Counted from the first letter of the stretch, positions 1 to 9,057 are shown. The stretch: 64,000 nucleotides of DNA from Gaiellasilicea sp963806955 (GCA_963806955.1 CAWDZG010000002.1:1488001-1552000); one strand, 5' to 3'. The notes: generated by a model from the letters alone, not told the origin. Translations and numbers: made by a program.

Positions 1-603
1 TCGCTGCTCTACCTCGTCGCGCTGAAGCTGGCGCAGATCCGCGAGACGATGCCTCCGGGCGAGATCTCGTTCATCCTCGACAAGGCCTACGAGCTGCCGG
101 CGAAGATCAACCAGTTCCTCGACGGCGACCATCCGATCGAGGAGATCGCGCAGCGCTACTACGACAAGCCGTTCTTCCTCTACCTCGGCCGCCACATCGG
201 CCTGCCGGTGGCGCTCGAAGGGGCGCTGAAGCTGAAGGAGATCAGCTACATCCCGACCGAGGCGTACTCCGCCGGCGAGATGAAGCACGGGCCGATCGCG
301 CTGCTCGACGAAGACACGCCGGTCGTCGTCGTCGCGACCGACATCCACGTCTACGACAAGCTCGTCTCGAACATCCAGGAGGTGCGCGCGCGCGGCGCCC
401 ACGTGATCGCGATCGCCACCGACGGGAACGAGGACATCCAGCACCACGCCGACGACGTCATCTACGTGCCGAAGACGCCGAACTTCCTCCAGGCGGTGCT
501 CGCGATCATCCCGTTGCAGCTGCTCGCGTACCGGATCGCGCGCCTGCGCGGCCTGAACGTCGACCAGCCGCGCAACCTCGCGAAGACCGTCACGGTCGAA
601 TAG
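1..603 (+). CDS. glmS: Glutamine-fructose-6-phosphate aminotransferase, C-terminal part
   Basis: Only the last 200 residues are in the window; the gene runs in from the left edge with no start codon. What remains is the second sugar-isomerase (SIS) domain, with the family stretches LGRHIGLPVALEGALKLKE and EISYIPTEAYSAGEMKHGP and the characteristic C-terminus KTVTVE. In this family that domain isomerises fructose-6-phosphate, while the missing N-terminal half supplies ammonia from glutamine; the product glucosamine-6-phosphate feeds peptidoglycan synthesis in the cytoplasm. The end at 603 is certain. A membrane-anchored ankyrin protein follows immediately. Confidence 0.95.
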   Translation, partial: SLLYLVALKLAQIRETMPPGEISFILDKAYELPAKINQFLDGDHPIEEIAQRYYDKPFFLYLGRHIGLPVALEGALKLKEISYIPTEAYSAGEMKHGPIALLDEDTPVVVVATDIHVYDKLVSNIQEVRARGAHVIAIATDGNEDIQHHADDVIYVPKTPNFLQAVLAIIPLQLLAYRIARLRGLNVDQPRNLAKTVTVE

Positions 604-608
604 CGCGC

Positions 609-1262
609 CTGTCGCCCCTGCTCGCGCTGCTCGCGTTCGCCGCCTGTGGCGGCGGTGCGGAGGCTCACACTCAGGATCCCGGGCTCGTCGAGGCGGCGTC
701 CCGCGGCGAGCTGGGTGAGGTGCGCGCGCTTCTCGCGGGCGGAAGCGACGTCGACTCCCGGGACGCCGACGGAAGGACCGCCGTCACGGCCGCGGCGTAC
801 GCGGGTCACGCCGAGGTCGTCCGGGCTCTGGTCGAGGCCGGCGCCGACGTCGATCTCCAGGACCAGACGCGTGCGAACGCGCTGCTCTCGACCGGCGAGA
901 CAGGGGACGAGGACGTGCTGCGGGAGGTGCTCAGGGCCGATCCGGACTTGACCCGCACGAACCGTTTCGGCGGCACCGCCCTGATCCCGGCCGCCGACCG
1001 CGGGCACGTCGGGGTCGTTCGTAGGCTGCTGGCCACGCAGATCGCTGTCGACCACGTCAACGACCTGGGCTGGACGGCGCTCCTCGAGGCGGTCATCCTC
1101 GGCGACGGCGGCCCCGCGCACCAGGAGATCGTCGAGCTCATCGTGGCCGCGGGGGCCGACGTCGAGCTCGCCGACCGGGACGGCATCACGCCACTGGAGC
1201 ACGCGCGCCGCAACGGGTACGAGGCGATCGAGCGTGTCTTGCTGGCAGCCGGGGCGCGTTAG
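609..1262 (+). CDS. Ankyrin-repeat lipoprotein
   Basis: The mature part carries four to five ankyrin repeats (for example GHAEVVRALVEAGADVDLQD and GHVGVVRRLLATQIAVDHVN), a protein-binding scaffold. The first ATG/GTG in frame is GTG 720, but the same frame reads upstream through a hydrophobic stretch LLALLAFAAC followed by GGG, a plausible lipoprotein signal with the lipid-accepting Cys. No ATG/GTG/TTG precedes it, so CTG 609 (or an ATA overlapping the glmS stop) would be the start, unless an indel hides the real one. Role unknown; a surface-anchored interaction protein is an inference. It lies 5 nt after glmS and overlaps the next gene end to end. Confidence 0.7.
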   Translation: MSPLLALLAFAACGGGAEAHTQDPGLVEAASRGELGEVRALLAGGSDVDSRDADGRTAVTAAAYAGHAEVVRALVEAGADVDLQDQTRANALLSTGETGDEDVLREVLRADPDLTRTNRFGGTALIPAADRGHVGVVRRLLATQIAVDHVNDLGWTALLEAVILGDGGPAHQEIVELIVAAGADVELADRDGITPLEHARRNGYEAIERVLLAAGAR

Positions 1263-1456
1263 AGCAAGTCCGGGTCGTCCGGCGGATCGCGCCGCTCCAG
1301 CATGCCGTACGCCATCGCCCGCGACAGACCCAGGTAGACCAGCGCCGGCATGGCCAGCAGGAACGGGTTCAGAAAGGCGAGCGAGAGCCAGAGGAATGGC
1401 GCGGTCGAGTACGCGCTCCACCGGAGCAGGCGGTCGTCGCGAAGCCGCGCTACCAC
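1259..1456 (-). CDS. Small hypothetical membrane protein
   Basis: A 65-residue protein with one hydrophobic stretch (about residues 18-40, FLWLSLAFLNPFLLAMPALV) followed by a charged tail with RRDPPDDPD. It converges on the ankyrin gene and shares 4 bp with its 3' end. No family is recognised. Support is the membrane-protein composition and the compact fit with its neighbours; it could still be a chance reading frame. Confidence 0.45.
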   Translation of the reverse strand: MVARLRDDRLLRWSAYSTAPFLWLSLAFLNPFLLAMPALVYLGLSRAMAYGMLERRDPPDDPDLL

Positions 1457-1462
1457 GGCACG

Positions 1463-1792
<330 letters not shown>

Positions 1793-1889
1793 GCCGAGGT
1801 GGGCGCGAAGGCCGGTTCCGAAGTCTGCGGCGTTCTTCCATCATTTCCTTACATTTGAGATGCCGGACGGCCCGAGAACCTGCGGTGAC

Positions 1890-2634
1890 TCAGACGGCGT
1901 AGCCGACCTCACCGCTCTCGACCGCGACGACTCCGTCCGCCGTCTGCACGTGCAGGCGTCCGTCGGGGCCGATCGCGACCGCATCGCCCTCGATCCCGTC
2001 GACCGTCACGTGGCGGCCGCGCAGGAAGTCGCGGGCGTCGAGATCCTCGTGCAGGGCGCCGAGGCCTCCCGAGACCCAGGCGTCGTAACGGCGCTCGAGC
2101 TCGAGCAGCAGGTCGGCGAGGAGAGGTGCCCGCTCCACCTGACGGCCGGCGACGGTGCGAAGCGATCCTGCGGGCGCCTTCGTCCCGGTGGGCAGGTCGT
2201 CCTGGGCCTGGTTCACGTTGATCCCGATCCCGAGCACGACGGCGCCGTCCTTCAGCTCGGCGATCCCGCCGGCGACCTTGTGGCCCTCGAGCATGACGTC
2301 GTTCGGCCACTTCAGCTGCGCGCCGAGGCCGGTCGCCCGCTCGATCGCGACGGCCGTCGCCACGCCGCCGACGAGGGTCAGCTCCGCGGCGCGGCGCCCC
2401 GCCGGCGGTCGCAGCAGGATCGAGACCAGGATCGAGCTGCCGGCGGGCGCCTGCCAGCTGCGGCCCATGCGACCGCGACCGGCCGTCTGCTCCTCGGCCA
2501 CCGCCACGGCCCCTTCGGGCGCCGACGGCCCGAGTAGCCGTTGGGTGGTCTCGGTGCGTGCCCAGGTAGATGTAGGGCTCGCCGAAGCGCCCTCGCCGCA
2601 GTGGCTGGAACGTTGCGCCGTCGAGGTGGGTCAT
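1890..2634 (-). CDS. birA: Biotin-[acetyl-CoA carboxylase] ligase, frameshifted
   Basis: Attaches biotin to the carrier protein of acyl-CoA carboxylases. The main open part (1890-2507) holds the ligase core: the ATP-binding AEEQTAGRGRMGRSW, then LKWPNDV with the catalytic Lys, and GIGINV. The N-terminus (MTHLDG... through YIYLGTHR) lies one frame away, starting at ATG 2634; removing one base near 2550 joins it to TQRLLGPSAPEGAVAV and restores a normal single-domain enzyme of about 247 residues with no DNA-binding domain. The start ATG overlaps the arfB stop (ATGA), which supports the reconstruction and a two-gene operon. The frameshift is more likely an assembly error than a pseudogene. Confidence 0.88.
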
Positions 2635-3047
2635 GCGCCCGCGTCCGGTGGCCGCCGAAGCTTCTTCGACTGTGAGCGCCGGCGCTTTGCCTCGAGCCGG
2701 CGTTCGCGTGAGGCGGTCGACGGTCGCGTGGCGACCCGCCGCCGCTCGACCGCCAGCGCCTGGCGGAGCTGGTCGACGAGCCGTTCGACGGCGAGCTCCC
2801 GGTTGCGCCACTGACTGCGCTCGTCCTGCGCGACTGCGCGCAGCGTCGGCCCGGCCTTCGCGAGCACGCGACGCCGCTGTGCCTCGGTCAGCGCGGACGT
2901 CGACGCGACGTCGAGGATCGCCTCGACGCGTGTCTCGGCGGTGTTGGCGTGCTGCCCGCCGGGACCGCTCGAGCGCGAAAAGCGCAGCTCGATCTCGGCG
3001 AGGGGGAGGACGACCGATCGCGTCACCCGGATAGCATCCCGCTCCAT
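2631..3047 (-). CDS. arfB: Peptidyl-tRNA hydrolase ArfB (ribosome rescue)
   Basis: A 138-residue class-I release-factor-like protein with the catalytic GPGGQ at residues 28-32, followed by ANTAETRVEA, and a basic C-terminal tail (RERRLEAKRRRSQSKK) that in this family enters the mRNA channel of stalled ribosomes. It hydrolyses peptidyl-tRNA on ribosomes stuck without a stop codon. ATG 3047 is chosen; ATG 3056 is an alternative. Its start region overlaps the divergent HAD gene, and its stop overlaps the start of birA. Confidence 0.92.
   Translation of the reverse strand: MERDAIRVTRSVVLPLAEIELRFSRSSGPGGQHANTAETRVEAILDVASTSALTEAQRRRVLAKAGPTLRAVAQDERSQWRNRELAVERLVDQLRQALAVERRRVATRPSTASRERRLEAKRRRSQSKKLRRPPDAGA
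3032..3037 (+). promoter_or_regulatory. -10 hexamer of the HAD gene (leaderless)
   Basis: TAGCAT lies 8 nt before ATG 3046, the spacing expected if transcription begins at or next to the start codon. It lies inside the divergent arfB coding region. Confidence 0.5.
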
Positions 3048-3822
3048 GGCAGCCATTCTGCTCGACGTCGACGGCGTCCTCCACGTCTCCGGTGAGCCGA
3101 TCCCCGGTGCGGTGGAGGCGGTGGCGCGACTCCGCGCCGAAGGCCACCGGCTCCGCTTCGTCACGAACAACTCGACGCGGGCGCGCTCGGGGCTCGCGGA
3201 GGAGCTGCGCGGGATGGGCTTCGAGCTCGACGACGACGACCTGCAGACCACGCCGATCGCAGCGGCGCAGGAGCTCGGGGGGCGCCGGGTGTACGGGCTC
3301 GTGATGTCGGCGATCGTGCCTGACCTCGCCGGGATCGAGCTCGTCGGCGAGGGCGCCGACGCGGTGCTCGTCGGCGGCTGCGACGAGACGACCGAGCCGA
3401 ATCAGGTCTTCAGTCACATGAACCTCGCCCGCGCCTTCTCGGAGATCCAGGCGGGGGCGGACCTCTTCTGCCTGCACAAGAACCCGTGGTGGCAGACGGC
3501 GCGCGGGCCGATGCTCGACGGAGGCGCCTTCGTCGCCGCGCTCGAGTATGCGACCGGCGTCGAGGCGACGGTGATCGGCAAGCCGAGCGCCTCCTGCTTC
3601 GCCGCCGCCCTCGCCGCCCTGGACGCGGAGCCCGAGCTGACGTGGATGGTCACGGACGATCTCGACCAGGACATCCGCGGCGCGCAGCTCTTCGGGATGA
3701 AGACGCTGCTGCTCCGGACCGGCAAGTTCCGGCCCGACACGCTCGATCGCTCGCCGATCATCCCCGACGCCGTGCTCTCCTCGATGGCCCACGTGCCGGA
3801 CTGGATCAACCGCTCGCTGTGA
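3046..3822 (+). CDS. HAD-superfamily (IIA) phosphatase, LHPP-like
   Basis: A 258-residue cytoplasmic hydrolase. Motif I is LLDVDGVLHVSG with the nucleophilic Asp, motif II is FVTNNST, the cap contains KNPWWQ, and motifs III/IV are VIGKPS and VTDDLDQDIRGA. This order and the NNST motif are typical of class IIA HAD phosphatases such as the LHPP/HDHD2 type; the natural substrate cannot be told from sequence. ATG 3046 directly precedes the HAD motif. It overlaps acpS by 4 nt (GTGA), so the HAD gene, acpS and nnrD form one operon. Confidence 0.88.
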   Translation: MAAILLDVDGVLHVSGEPIPGAVEAVARLRAEGHRLRFVTNNSTRARSGLAEELRGMGFELDDDDLQTTPIAAAQELGGRRVYGLVMSAIVPDLAGIELVGEGADAVLVGGCDETTEPNQVFSHMNLARAFSEIQAGADLFCLHKNPWWQTARGPMLDGGAFVAALEYATGVEATVIGKPSASCFAAALAALDAEPELTWMVTDDLDQDIRGAQLFGMKTLLLRTGKFRPDTLDRSPIIPDAVLSSMAHVPDWINRSL

Positions 3823-4187
3823 CGCGGGTCGGCGTCGACCTGATCGAGATCGCGCGCGTCCGCCGCTCGCTCGACCGCTACGCCGGCTTCAAGGACCGCT
3901 GCTTCACCCCGGCCGAGCAGGCGTACTGCGACTCGAAGAAGAACCCGGCCGAGAGCTACGCGGGCCGCTTTGCGGGCAAGGAGGCGGTCGGAAAGGCGCT
4001 CGGCTTCGGCGTCGCGCGTGCCTTTGCGTGGAAGGACATCGAGATCGCAGGTCGCCCGAAGCCGTCGGTGCGGCTCTCGGGCCGGGTCGCCGCGTGGGCC
4101 GAGCGGGTCGAGGCGGGCGCGATCGACCTCTCGATGACGCACTCGCGCGAGCTCGCCTCCGCCGTGGCCGTCGTCTCCGATGCTTGA
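3819..4187 (+). CDS. acpS: Holo-[acyl-carrier-protein] synthase
   Basis: Transfers 4'-phosphopantetheine from CoA to acyl carrier protein, activating fatty acid synthesis. At 122 residues it has the usual AcpS length. Family motifs are GVDLIEIARV near the N-terminus (Mg-binding Asp) and RFAGKEAVGKALG (metal-binding Glu), ending with SMTHSRELASAVAVV. GTG 3819 overlaps the upstream stop and ATG 4180 of the next gene lies inside its end, so the three genes are translationally coupled. Confidence 0.95.
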   Translation: MTRVGVDLIEIARVRRSLDRYAGFKDRCFTPAEQAYCDSKKNPAESYAGRFAGKEAVGKALGFGVARAFAWKDIEIAGRPKPSVRLSGRVAAWAERVEAGAIDLSMTHSRELASAVAVVSDA

Positions 4188-5499
4188 CCCGCTCTACACC
4201 GCGGCCGAGGCGCGAGCGGCGGAGGAGGGGCACGACGCCGGAGAGCTGATGGAACGCGCCGGCGCCGCGGTCGCACGGGAAGTGTCGTCGAGGTTCCCGG
4301 ATGCCAGCCGCATCGCCGTCGTCTGCGGCGACGGCTCGAACGGCGGCGACGGGCGGATCGCGGCGCGGATCCTGCGCGAGCAGGGCGTCGACGCGGTCGA
4401 GACGACGGCCGTGGAGCAGGCCGATGTGATCGTCGACGCGCTCTTCGGCACCGGCTTCCGGGGCGAGCCGCGCCCCGATGCGGCAGCGACGATCGACCGG
4501 ATCAACGCGGCCGGCGCACCCGTGGTCGCGGTCGACGTGCCCTCGGGTGTCGACGCGTCGACCGGCGAGGTCGCCGGAGCCGCCGTGCGCGCGGCGGTCA
4601 CGGTCACGTTCCACGGCTGCAAGGTCGGGCTCGCCGTCGCGCCCGGCCTCTTCCACGTGGGCGAGGTCGTCGTCGCGGACATCGGCCTCGCCGCGCGCGA
4701 GACGACGCATCGTCTCGTCACCCCCGACGTCTTGGGGCTCGTGCCGCGCAAGCGGGCCGAGGACAACAAGTACAGCGCCGGTGCCGTTCTCGTCGCCGGT
4801 GGCGCGCCGGGAATGACCGGGGCGGTCTGCCTCGCCGCGGAGGCCGCCTTCCGAGCCGATGCGGGCTACGTCGCGGTGGCGGTGCCCGAGCGCTCGCTGG
4901 CGATCGTCGAGACGCGCCTGCTCGAGCCGGTGAAGGTGACCTGGGGGAAGGCACTGGAGGCGGCGGCGAAGGTCGACGCGCTCGCGATCGGGCCCGGCCT
5001 CGGTCGCGACGCCGAGGCGAAGGAGCTGCGCGAGCGGCTGCTCGCCGCCGGAGAGCACGCGCTCGTCCTCGACGCCGATGCGCTGCACGAGCTCGAGCCT
5101 GGGCCCTGGGGGCCGCGCGCCGTGCTCACGCCGCACGCGGGCGAGCTCGCTCGCCTGCTCGGCGAGGAGACGGCCTGGGTGGACGCGCACAGGCTCGAGG
5201 CAGCGTCGCGCGGCGCCGACCGCTTCGGCTGCGTCTGCCTGCTCAAGGGCGCCGACACGATCGTGGCCGCGCCCGGGGAGGGCTCGCTCGTCTGGATCTC
5301 TCGCGCGCCCGGCCTGGCGACCGCGGGCACAGGCGACGTGCTCACCGGCGTCATCGCGGCCTTTCTCGCCAAGGGGCTCGACCCGCGCCTGGCTGCAGCC
5401 GCTGGGGCGGCGGCGCACGGCCTCGCGGCGCAGCGGCTGCCGCAGAGCGGGCTCGTTGCGAGCGACGTGGTCGCGGCGCTGCCCTCCGTACTCGGCTGA
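4180..5499 (+). CDS. nnrD: Bifunctional NAD(P)H-hydrate epimerase / ADP-dependent dehydratase
   Basis: Repairs hydrated NADH/NADPH. The 439-residue protein combines both activities of this family. The N-terminal epimerase (YjeF_N, about residues 1-200) has VCGDGSNGGDGRIAAR and DALFGTGFRG; the C-terminal dehydratase (about 205-439) has GGAPGMTGAV, the TPHAGELARLLG signature and the nucleotide-binding ATAGTGDVLTGVIAAFLA. Next to acpS this pair is a common bacterial arrangement. A small GC hairpin follows the stop. Confidence 0.96.
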   Translation: MLDPLYTAAEARAAEEGHDAGELMERAGAAVAREVSSRFPDASRIAVVCGDGSNGGDGRIAARILREQGVDAVETTAVEQADVIVDALFGTGFRGEPRPDAAATIDRINAAGAPVVAVDVPSGVDASTGEVAGAAVRAAVTVTFHGCKVGLAVAPGLFHVGEVVVADIGLAARETTHRLVTPDVLGLVPRKRAEDNKYSAGAVLVAGGAPGMTGAVCLAAEAAFRADAGYVAVAVPERSLAIVETRLLEPVKVTWGKALEAAAKVDALAIGPGLGRDAEAKELRERLLAAGEHALVLDADALHELEPGPWGPRAVLTPHAGELARLLGEETAWVDAHRLEAASRGADRFGCVCLLKGADTIVAAPGEGSLVWISRAPGLATAGTGDVLTGVIAAFLAKGLDPRLAAAAGAAAHGLAAQRLPQSGLVASDVVAALPSVLG

Positions 5500-5514
5500 G
5501 CCGCTGTCGGAATG

Positions 5515-5526
5515 CCCCTTTTGGGG
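5515..5526 (+). terminator. Weak hairpin after nnrD
   Basis: CCCC-TTTT-GGGG lies 15 nt after the nnrD stop. The stem is short and no U-run follows. The remaining ~100 bp before the next gene contain a purine-rich AAGGAGACC ribosome-binding site for it and no other clear signal. Confidence 0.3.
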
Positions 5527-5630
5527 GAGCCTCCGTCACCCGAATCGGTCGACATTCCCCCAGAACGGATGAGGCACTCACCCGCTTTGAGGTATGCGGG
5601 AGGCGCTCCCCCCAAGCAAGGAGACCCCGA

Positions 5631-6005
5631 ATGGCACGGACATTCATCGGACGGAGCCGGTACGTGGCCGTGCTGGTCATCGCCGCCGCCCTCGCGCTGG
5701 GCGCGTACGCGTTCACCGCGACCAACACGGTTCCCGCGTCGAGCGCGGGCTCGGGCAGCGGCACGATCAGCGGCTACACCGTCTCGGGCATCGCGTACAC
5801 GCTCAACGCGACGACACCGTCGAACATCGACTCGCTCGCCTTCACGTTGAACGCGAACGCGACCACGGCAAAGGCGAAGATCGTCAGCGGTTCGGCGACC
5901 TACACCAACTGCTCGATCTCGGGCGGCGTCAACGTGACGTGCGACTTCAGCCCGGACATCGCCATCACGACGGCCGACGAGCTGTCGGTGATCGCGACGT
6001 CGTAG
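5631..6005 (+). CDS. Small exported protein, putative substrate of the adjacent SipW-type peptidase
   Basis: A 124-residue protein with a signal peptide: basic start (MARTFIGRSRY), hydrophobic core (residues 11-28), then ATNTVPASSAG at about 30-40. The mature part is Ser/Thr/Asn-rich and beta-prone, with two Cys (TNCSI and VTCDF) that could form a disulphide. No enzyme motif is visible. A ribosome-binding site (AAGGAGACC) precedes ATG 5631, and a strong terminator follows at once, so it can be transcribed alone in large amount. Its position directly before a SipW-type signal peptidase, and the NTVPAS motif shared with the third gene of the cassette, suggest a pilin- or matrix-like secreted subunit; this is inference. 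Confidence 0.8.
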   Translation: MARTFIGRSRYVAVLVIAAALALGAYAFTATNTVPASSAGSGSGTISGYTVSGIAYTLNATTPSNIDSLAFTLNANATTAKAKIVSGSATYTNCSISGGVNVTCDFSPDIAITTADELSVIATS

Positions 6006-6010
6006 ACGAC

Positions 6011-6044
6011 GGAGGGCGGCCGGGTACGGCCGGCCGCCCTCCGC
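6011..6044 (+). terminator. Strong hairpin terminator
   Basis: 14-bp inverted repeat CGGAGGGCGGCCGG / CCGGCCGCCCTCCG with a 6-nt loop, 5 nt after the stop of the small exported protein. It probably sets its expression apart from the downstream peptidase. Confidence 0.8.
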
Positions 6045-6060
6045 TTCGACCGACACGGAC

Positions 6061-7642
6061 ATGACGGGCCGCCGCCTCACTGCCATCCTCGCCGGAGCTC
6101 TCGCGGCCGTCGCGGTCGCCGCCGGCTGGGCGTTCCTCGCTCCCACGCAGCTCGGCGGCGGCACGTCGTATGCGATCCTCGTCGGCAGCTCGATGGAGCC
6201 GCAGCTCCACCGCGGCGATCTCGCGATCGTGCGCCGGGGCGACGAGTATCGCGCCGGCGACGTCGTCCTCTACGAGAGCCGCGACCTCGGTGCCAACGTG
6301 CTGCACCGGATCGAGCGCACCGAGCACGGCCGGTTCGTGCTCAAGGGAGACAACAACGACTTCCTCGACCCCGAGCGGCCGGCGGACGCGCAGATCGTCG
6401 GTGCGCTCTGGTTCCATGTGCCGGCCGTCGGGAGACTGTCCAACTGGCTGCGCGAGCCGCTCCACGCCGCACTCTTCATGGGCGCGGTCGCGCTCGTCGT
6501 CCTGGGTGGGCTCGGTGCAGGAGCGTCGGCAGCGCGACGCGGCCCGCGGAGGGTGCGGACGCGCCCCGCCAAGACCAGCGCGGCGCCGGCGTCGATGCGG
6601 GCAGACCCCGACCGCGCGCTGCTGGTCGCCGGTCTGGTGCTCGCAGCGCTTGCATGTGCCGCGCTCGCCGTTGCCTCGTACACCCGGCCGCTCGCGACGA
6701 CCGAGAGCGTCGAGGGTGTGTACGCGCACCAGGGGCGCTTCGCGTACGGGGGGCGCGTTCCGGCCAATGCCGTCTATCCGCAGGGAACGGTCGGCACGGG
6801 GCAACCGGTCTTCCTGCAGCTCGTCCCCAGGCTCCGCGTTTCGTTCGACTACAGCCTCGAGTCGGCGCGGTCGGTGTCGCTCGGCGGCACGATCCAACTC
6901 GACGCGCGCATCTCCGACGAGCGCGGCTGGGAGCGAACCGTGCCGCTCGCGCCTCGGCGTGACTTCAGCGGCAAGCGCGCCCACGTCTCCGGCACGCTCG
7001 ACCTGATCGCGATCGAGCGGGTCGTCGAACAGGTTCGCGAGCTGACCGGGTCCGGGCAGGCGACGTACACCGTGTCGGTGCTGCCCCGGGTCGCCGCCGC
7101 GGGGCGCGCCGGCTCCGACTCGATCGACGCGACCTTCGAGCCGGCACTCGTCTTCGAGCTCTCCGGCCGCCGGCTCCAGCCCAAGCTTGCCGCGGGCGCG
7201 GCGGGTGTCGGCCCGTTCGCGCCCCGCGAGGCCGTACGCGGGGCACGTCCGGTGGCGGCGAGTCTCGCGCTCGGGCCGGCGTCGCCGTCCGTCGCGGCAG
7301 TCCGGAAGCTCTCGCTCGCAGGGCTGGCCGCTCTGCTCCTGCTCGGCGGCGCCGCACTGGTGAGGCCTCGGCGGCCGCGCGAAGAGCATGCGCTGATCGA
7401 CGTCGCGCTACGGCGAGCTGATCGTCCCGGTCAGCCCGCCGCTACCCAGGTGGGAGCGTGTCACCGACGTCGTCGACATCGACGCGCTGGCGCGGATCGC
7501 CGTCCAGCGCGGCCGTTTGATCCTTCATCTCGCCGGCGCGAGCGGGCACGTCTACGCGGTCGAGGACGGTGGCAGCGTCTACCGCTACAGCACCGCCCCC
7601 GCGCCCCTACGAGTCGCTCTCAGGCTGCCCGATGTGGCGTAG
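6061..7642 (+). CDS. SipW-type signal peptidase I fused to DUF5305-like domain, frameshifted near the end
   Basis: Residues 1-130 form an archaeal/ER-type (S26B) signal peptidase: an N-terminal membrane helix, GSSMEPQLHRGDL with the nucleophilic Ser, VLHRI with the His that replaces the bacterial catalytic Lys, and LKGDNND with the Asp. Two more membrane helices (about 138-155 and 183-205) follow. The extracytoplasmic part (about 210-420), with YPQGTVGTGQPVFLQLVPRL and TGSGQATYTV, resembles DUF5305, and a last membrane helix lies near 425. One surplus base at about 7402-7410 shifts the last ~80 residues; the other frame continues cleanly as RYGELIVPVSPPLPRW to TAG 7642. The fusion suggests a peptidase with its own exposed docking domain for the flanking secreted proteins. 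Confidence 0.85.
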
Positions 7643-8019
7643 GGGCCTGCTCGCCGTCGTCGGCGTTGCCTCGGGGCTCGTCCTGATGACGGCGCTCGCG
7701 GCGGCGAACACGGTCCCCGCGTCGCGGGCGGGCCGCGACCTTGCCTCTGTCACGCCCGACGGGACTCAAGCCGGTGGCCTGCGCTGGCATCACGGTCACC
7801 GCCGTCGTCGCGGGCACGGGCACGGTGACCGGCGGCAACCCTTCCGAGCTCGTCGTCGGCGGCGCCGGCGTCGACACCATGGACGGCGGCAAGGGCGACG
7901 ACTGCATCCTCGGCGGCGGCGGCAACGACTCGCTCAGGGGCTCCCAGGGAACGGATGTCTGCATCGGCGGCCCGGGCACGGACACGTTCCACGCTTCCTG
8001 CGAGACCCAGATCCAGTGA
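7632..8019 (+). CDS. Exported protein with RTX-like calcium-binding repeats, frameshifted
   Basis: Starts at ATG 7632, overlapping the peptidase stop. A signal peptide (MWRRGLLAVV..., core residues 6-25) leads into ANTVPASRAG, almost the same motif as in the first protein of the cassette. After one surplus G in a GGG run near 7760 the other frame continues: LKPVACAGITV, then Gly/Asp nonapeptide repeats (GGAGVDTMDGGKGDDCILG, GGGNDSLRG), and CIGGPGTDTFHASCETQIQ. The repeats match the hemolysin-type Ca-binding beta-roll, with Cys pairs for disulphides. About 129 residues when repaired. Likely secreted by the adjacent peptidase and folded by calcium outside the cell (inference). Confidence 0.8.
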
Positions 8020-8024
8020 CCCCG

Positions 8025-8030
8025 TAGCAT
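8025..8030 (+). promoter_or_regulatory. -10 hexamer of alr (leaderless)
   Basis: TAGCAT with a 7-nt spacer before ATG 8038 and no ribosome-binding site between. Confidence 0.5.
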
Positions 8031-8037
8031 CGGGGCC

Positions 8038-9057
8038 ATGGCCCGCTCGGACCTGATCGTGGATCTCGGCGCGATTCGCCGCAACGCTCGGACGCTCCTG
8101 GCCGCCCTCGACGGGGCGGAGCTGTGGGCGGTCGTGAAGGCGGACGGCTACGGGCACGGGGCGGTGGACGTGGGCGCGGCCGCGCTCGGCGCGGGGGCGA
8201 CCGCGCTCTGTGTCGCCACCGTCCCCGAGGCGCTCCTCCTCCGCGGCGCGATCGGCGACGCCCGAATCATCGTCATGGGACCTGCGTCTGGGCGGGAGAC
8301 CGCCGACGCGCGCGACGCGGGGCTCGAGCTCGTCGTCTCGGACGGCGAGGTCCCCGACGGCGTTCGCGTGCACCTCAAGCTCGACACGGGCATGGGGCGC
8401 TGGGGGCTCGCGGAGCTGCCGGCGCCCGGGCGGGAGGTCGTGGGCCTGATGAGCCACCTCGCCTCGGCGGACACCGACGCCGCCTTCACGGAGCAGCAGG
8501 TGGAGCGCTTTCGCGCGACGACCGAGGCCCATGCCCACCTCGAGCGCCACATTGCCAACAGCGCGGGCGCGCTCCGCTACCCCTCGGCCCGCTTCGACGC
8601 CGCCCGTTGCGGGATCGCCCTCTACGGGATCTCGCCCTTCGGTACCGACCCCGCCGAGGACGGGCTCGAGCCCGCCCTGCGCTGGGAGTCCCAGCTCGCC
8701 CAGGTGCGCCGGCTCGCTGCGGGCGAGTCGACGGGCTACGGCCGCCGCTTCGTGGCGAGCGAGCCGACGTGGATCGGGATCGTCCCGGTCGGCTATGCCG
8801 ACGGCTTCCGCCGCGACCTGACGGGCGCCGAGGTGCGCGTCGCCGGGGAGCTGCGCAGAGTGGTCGGCACGATCTCGATGGACGCCTTTGCCGTCGAGCT
8901 CGATCGCGAGCTGCCCGTGGGGTCGCCGGTCACGCTCCTGGGACACGGCGTCCAGGCGGAGGCCCACGCGCACGTCGCCGGGACGATCGGCTACGAGATC
9001 GTGACCGGGATCCGTTCCACGCCGGAGCGGACGCGGCGGTCGGTAGTTGACGCTTAA
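8038..9057 (+). CDS. alr: Alanine racemase
   Basis: PLP-dependent interconversion of L- and D-alanine for peptidoglycan. The PLP lysine is Lys34 in VVKADGYGHG; the C-terminal beta domain has GIVPVGYADGF with the second catalytic base (Tyr, about residue 252) and GTISMDAFAVEL. At 339 residues it is slightly short for the family but complete. ATG 8038 is supported by the -10 hexamer in front. Its stop codon overlaps the CsoR-type operator of the copper operon. Confidence 0.97.
   Translation: MARSDLIVDLGAIRRNARTLLAALDGAELWAVVKADGYGHGAVDVGAAALGAGATALCVATVPEALLLRGAIGDARIIVMGPASGRETADARDAGLELVVSDGEVPDGVRVHLKLDTGMGRWGLAELPAPGREVVGLMSHLASADTDAAFTEQQVERFRATTEAHAHLERHIANSAGALRYPSARFDAARCGIALYGISPFGTDPAEDGLEPALRWESQLAQVRRLAAGESTGYGRRFVASEPTWIGIVPVGYADGFRRDLTGAEVRVAGELRRVVGTISMDAFAVELDRELPVGSPVTLLGHGVQAEAHAHVAGTIGYEIVTGIRSTPERTRRSVVDA

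Noticed and set aside
1909..3792. A 627-codon minus frame spanning birA, arfB and the HAD gene
   Set aside because: Arg-rich antisense and shifted-frame translation; only its short MTHLDG...YLGTHR part is real, as the birA N-terminus.
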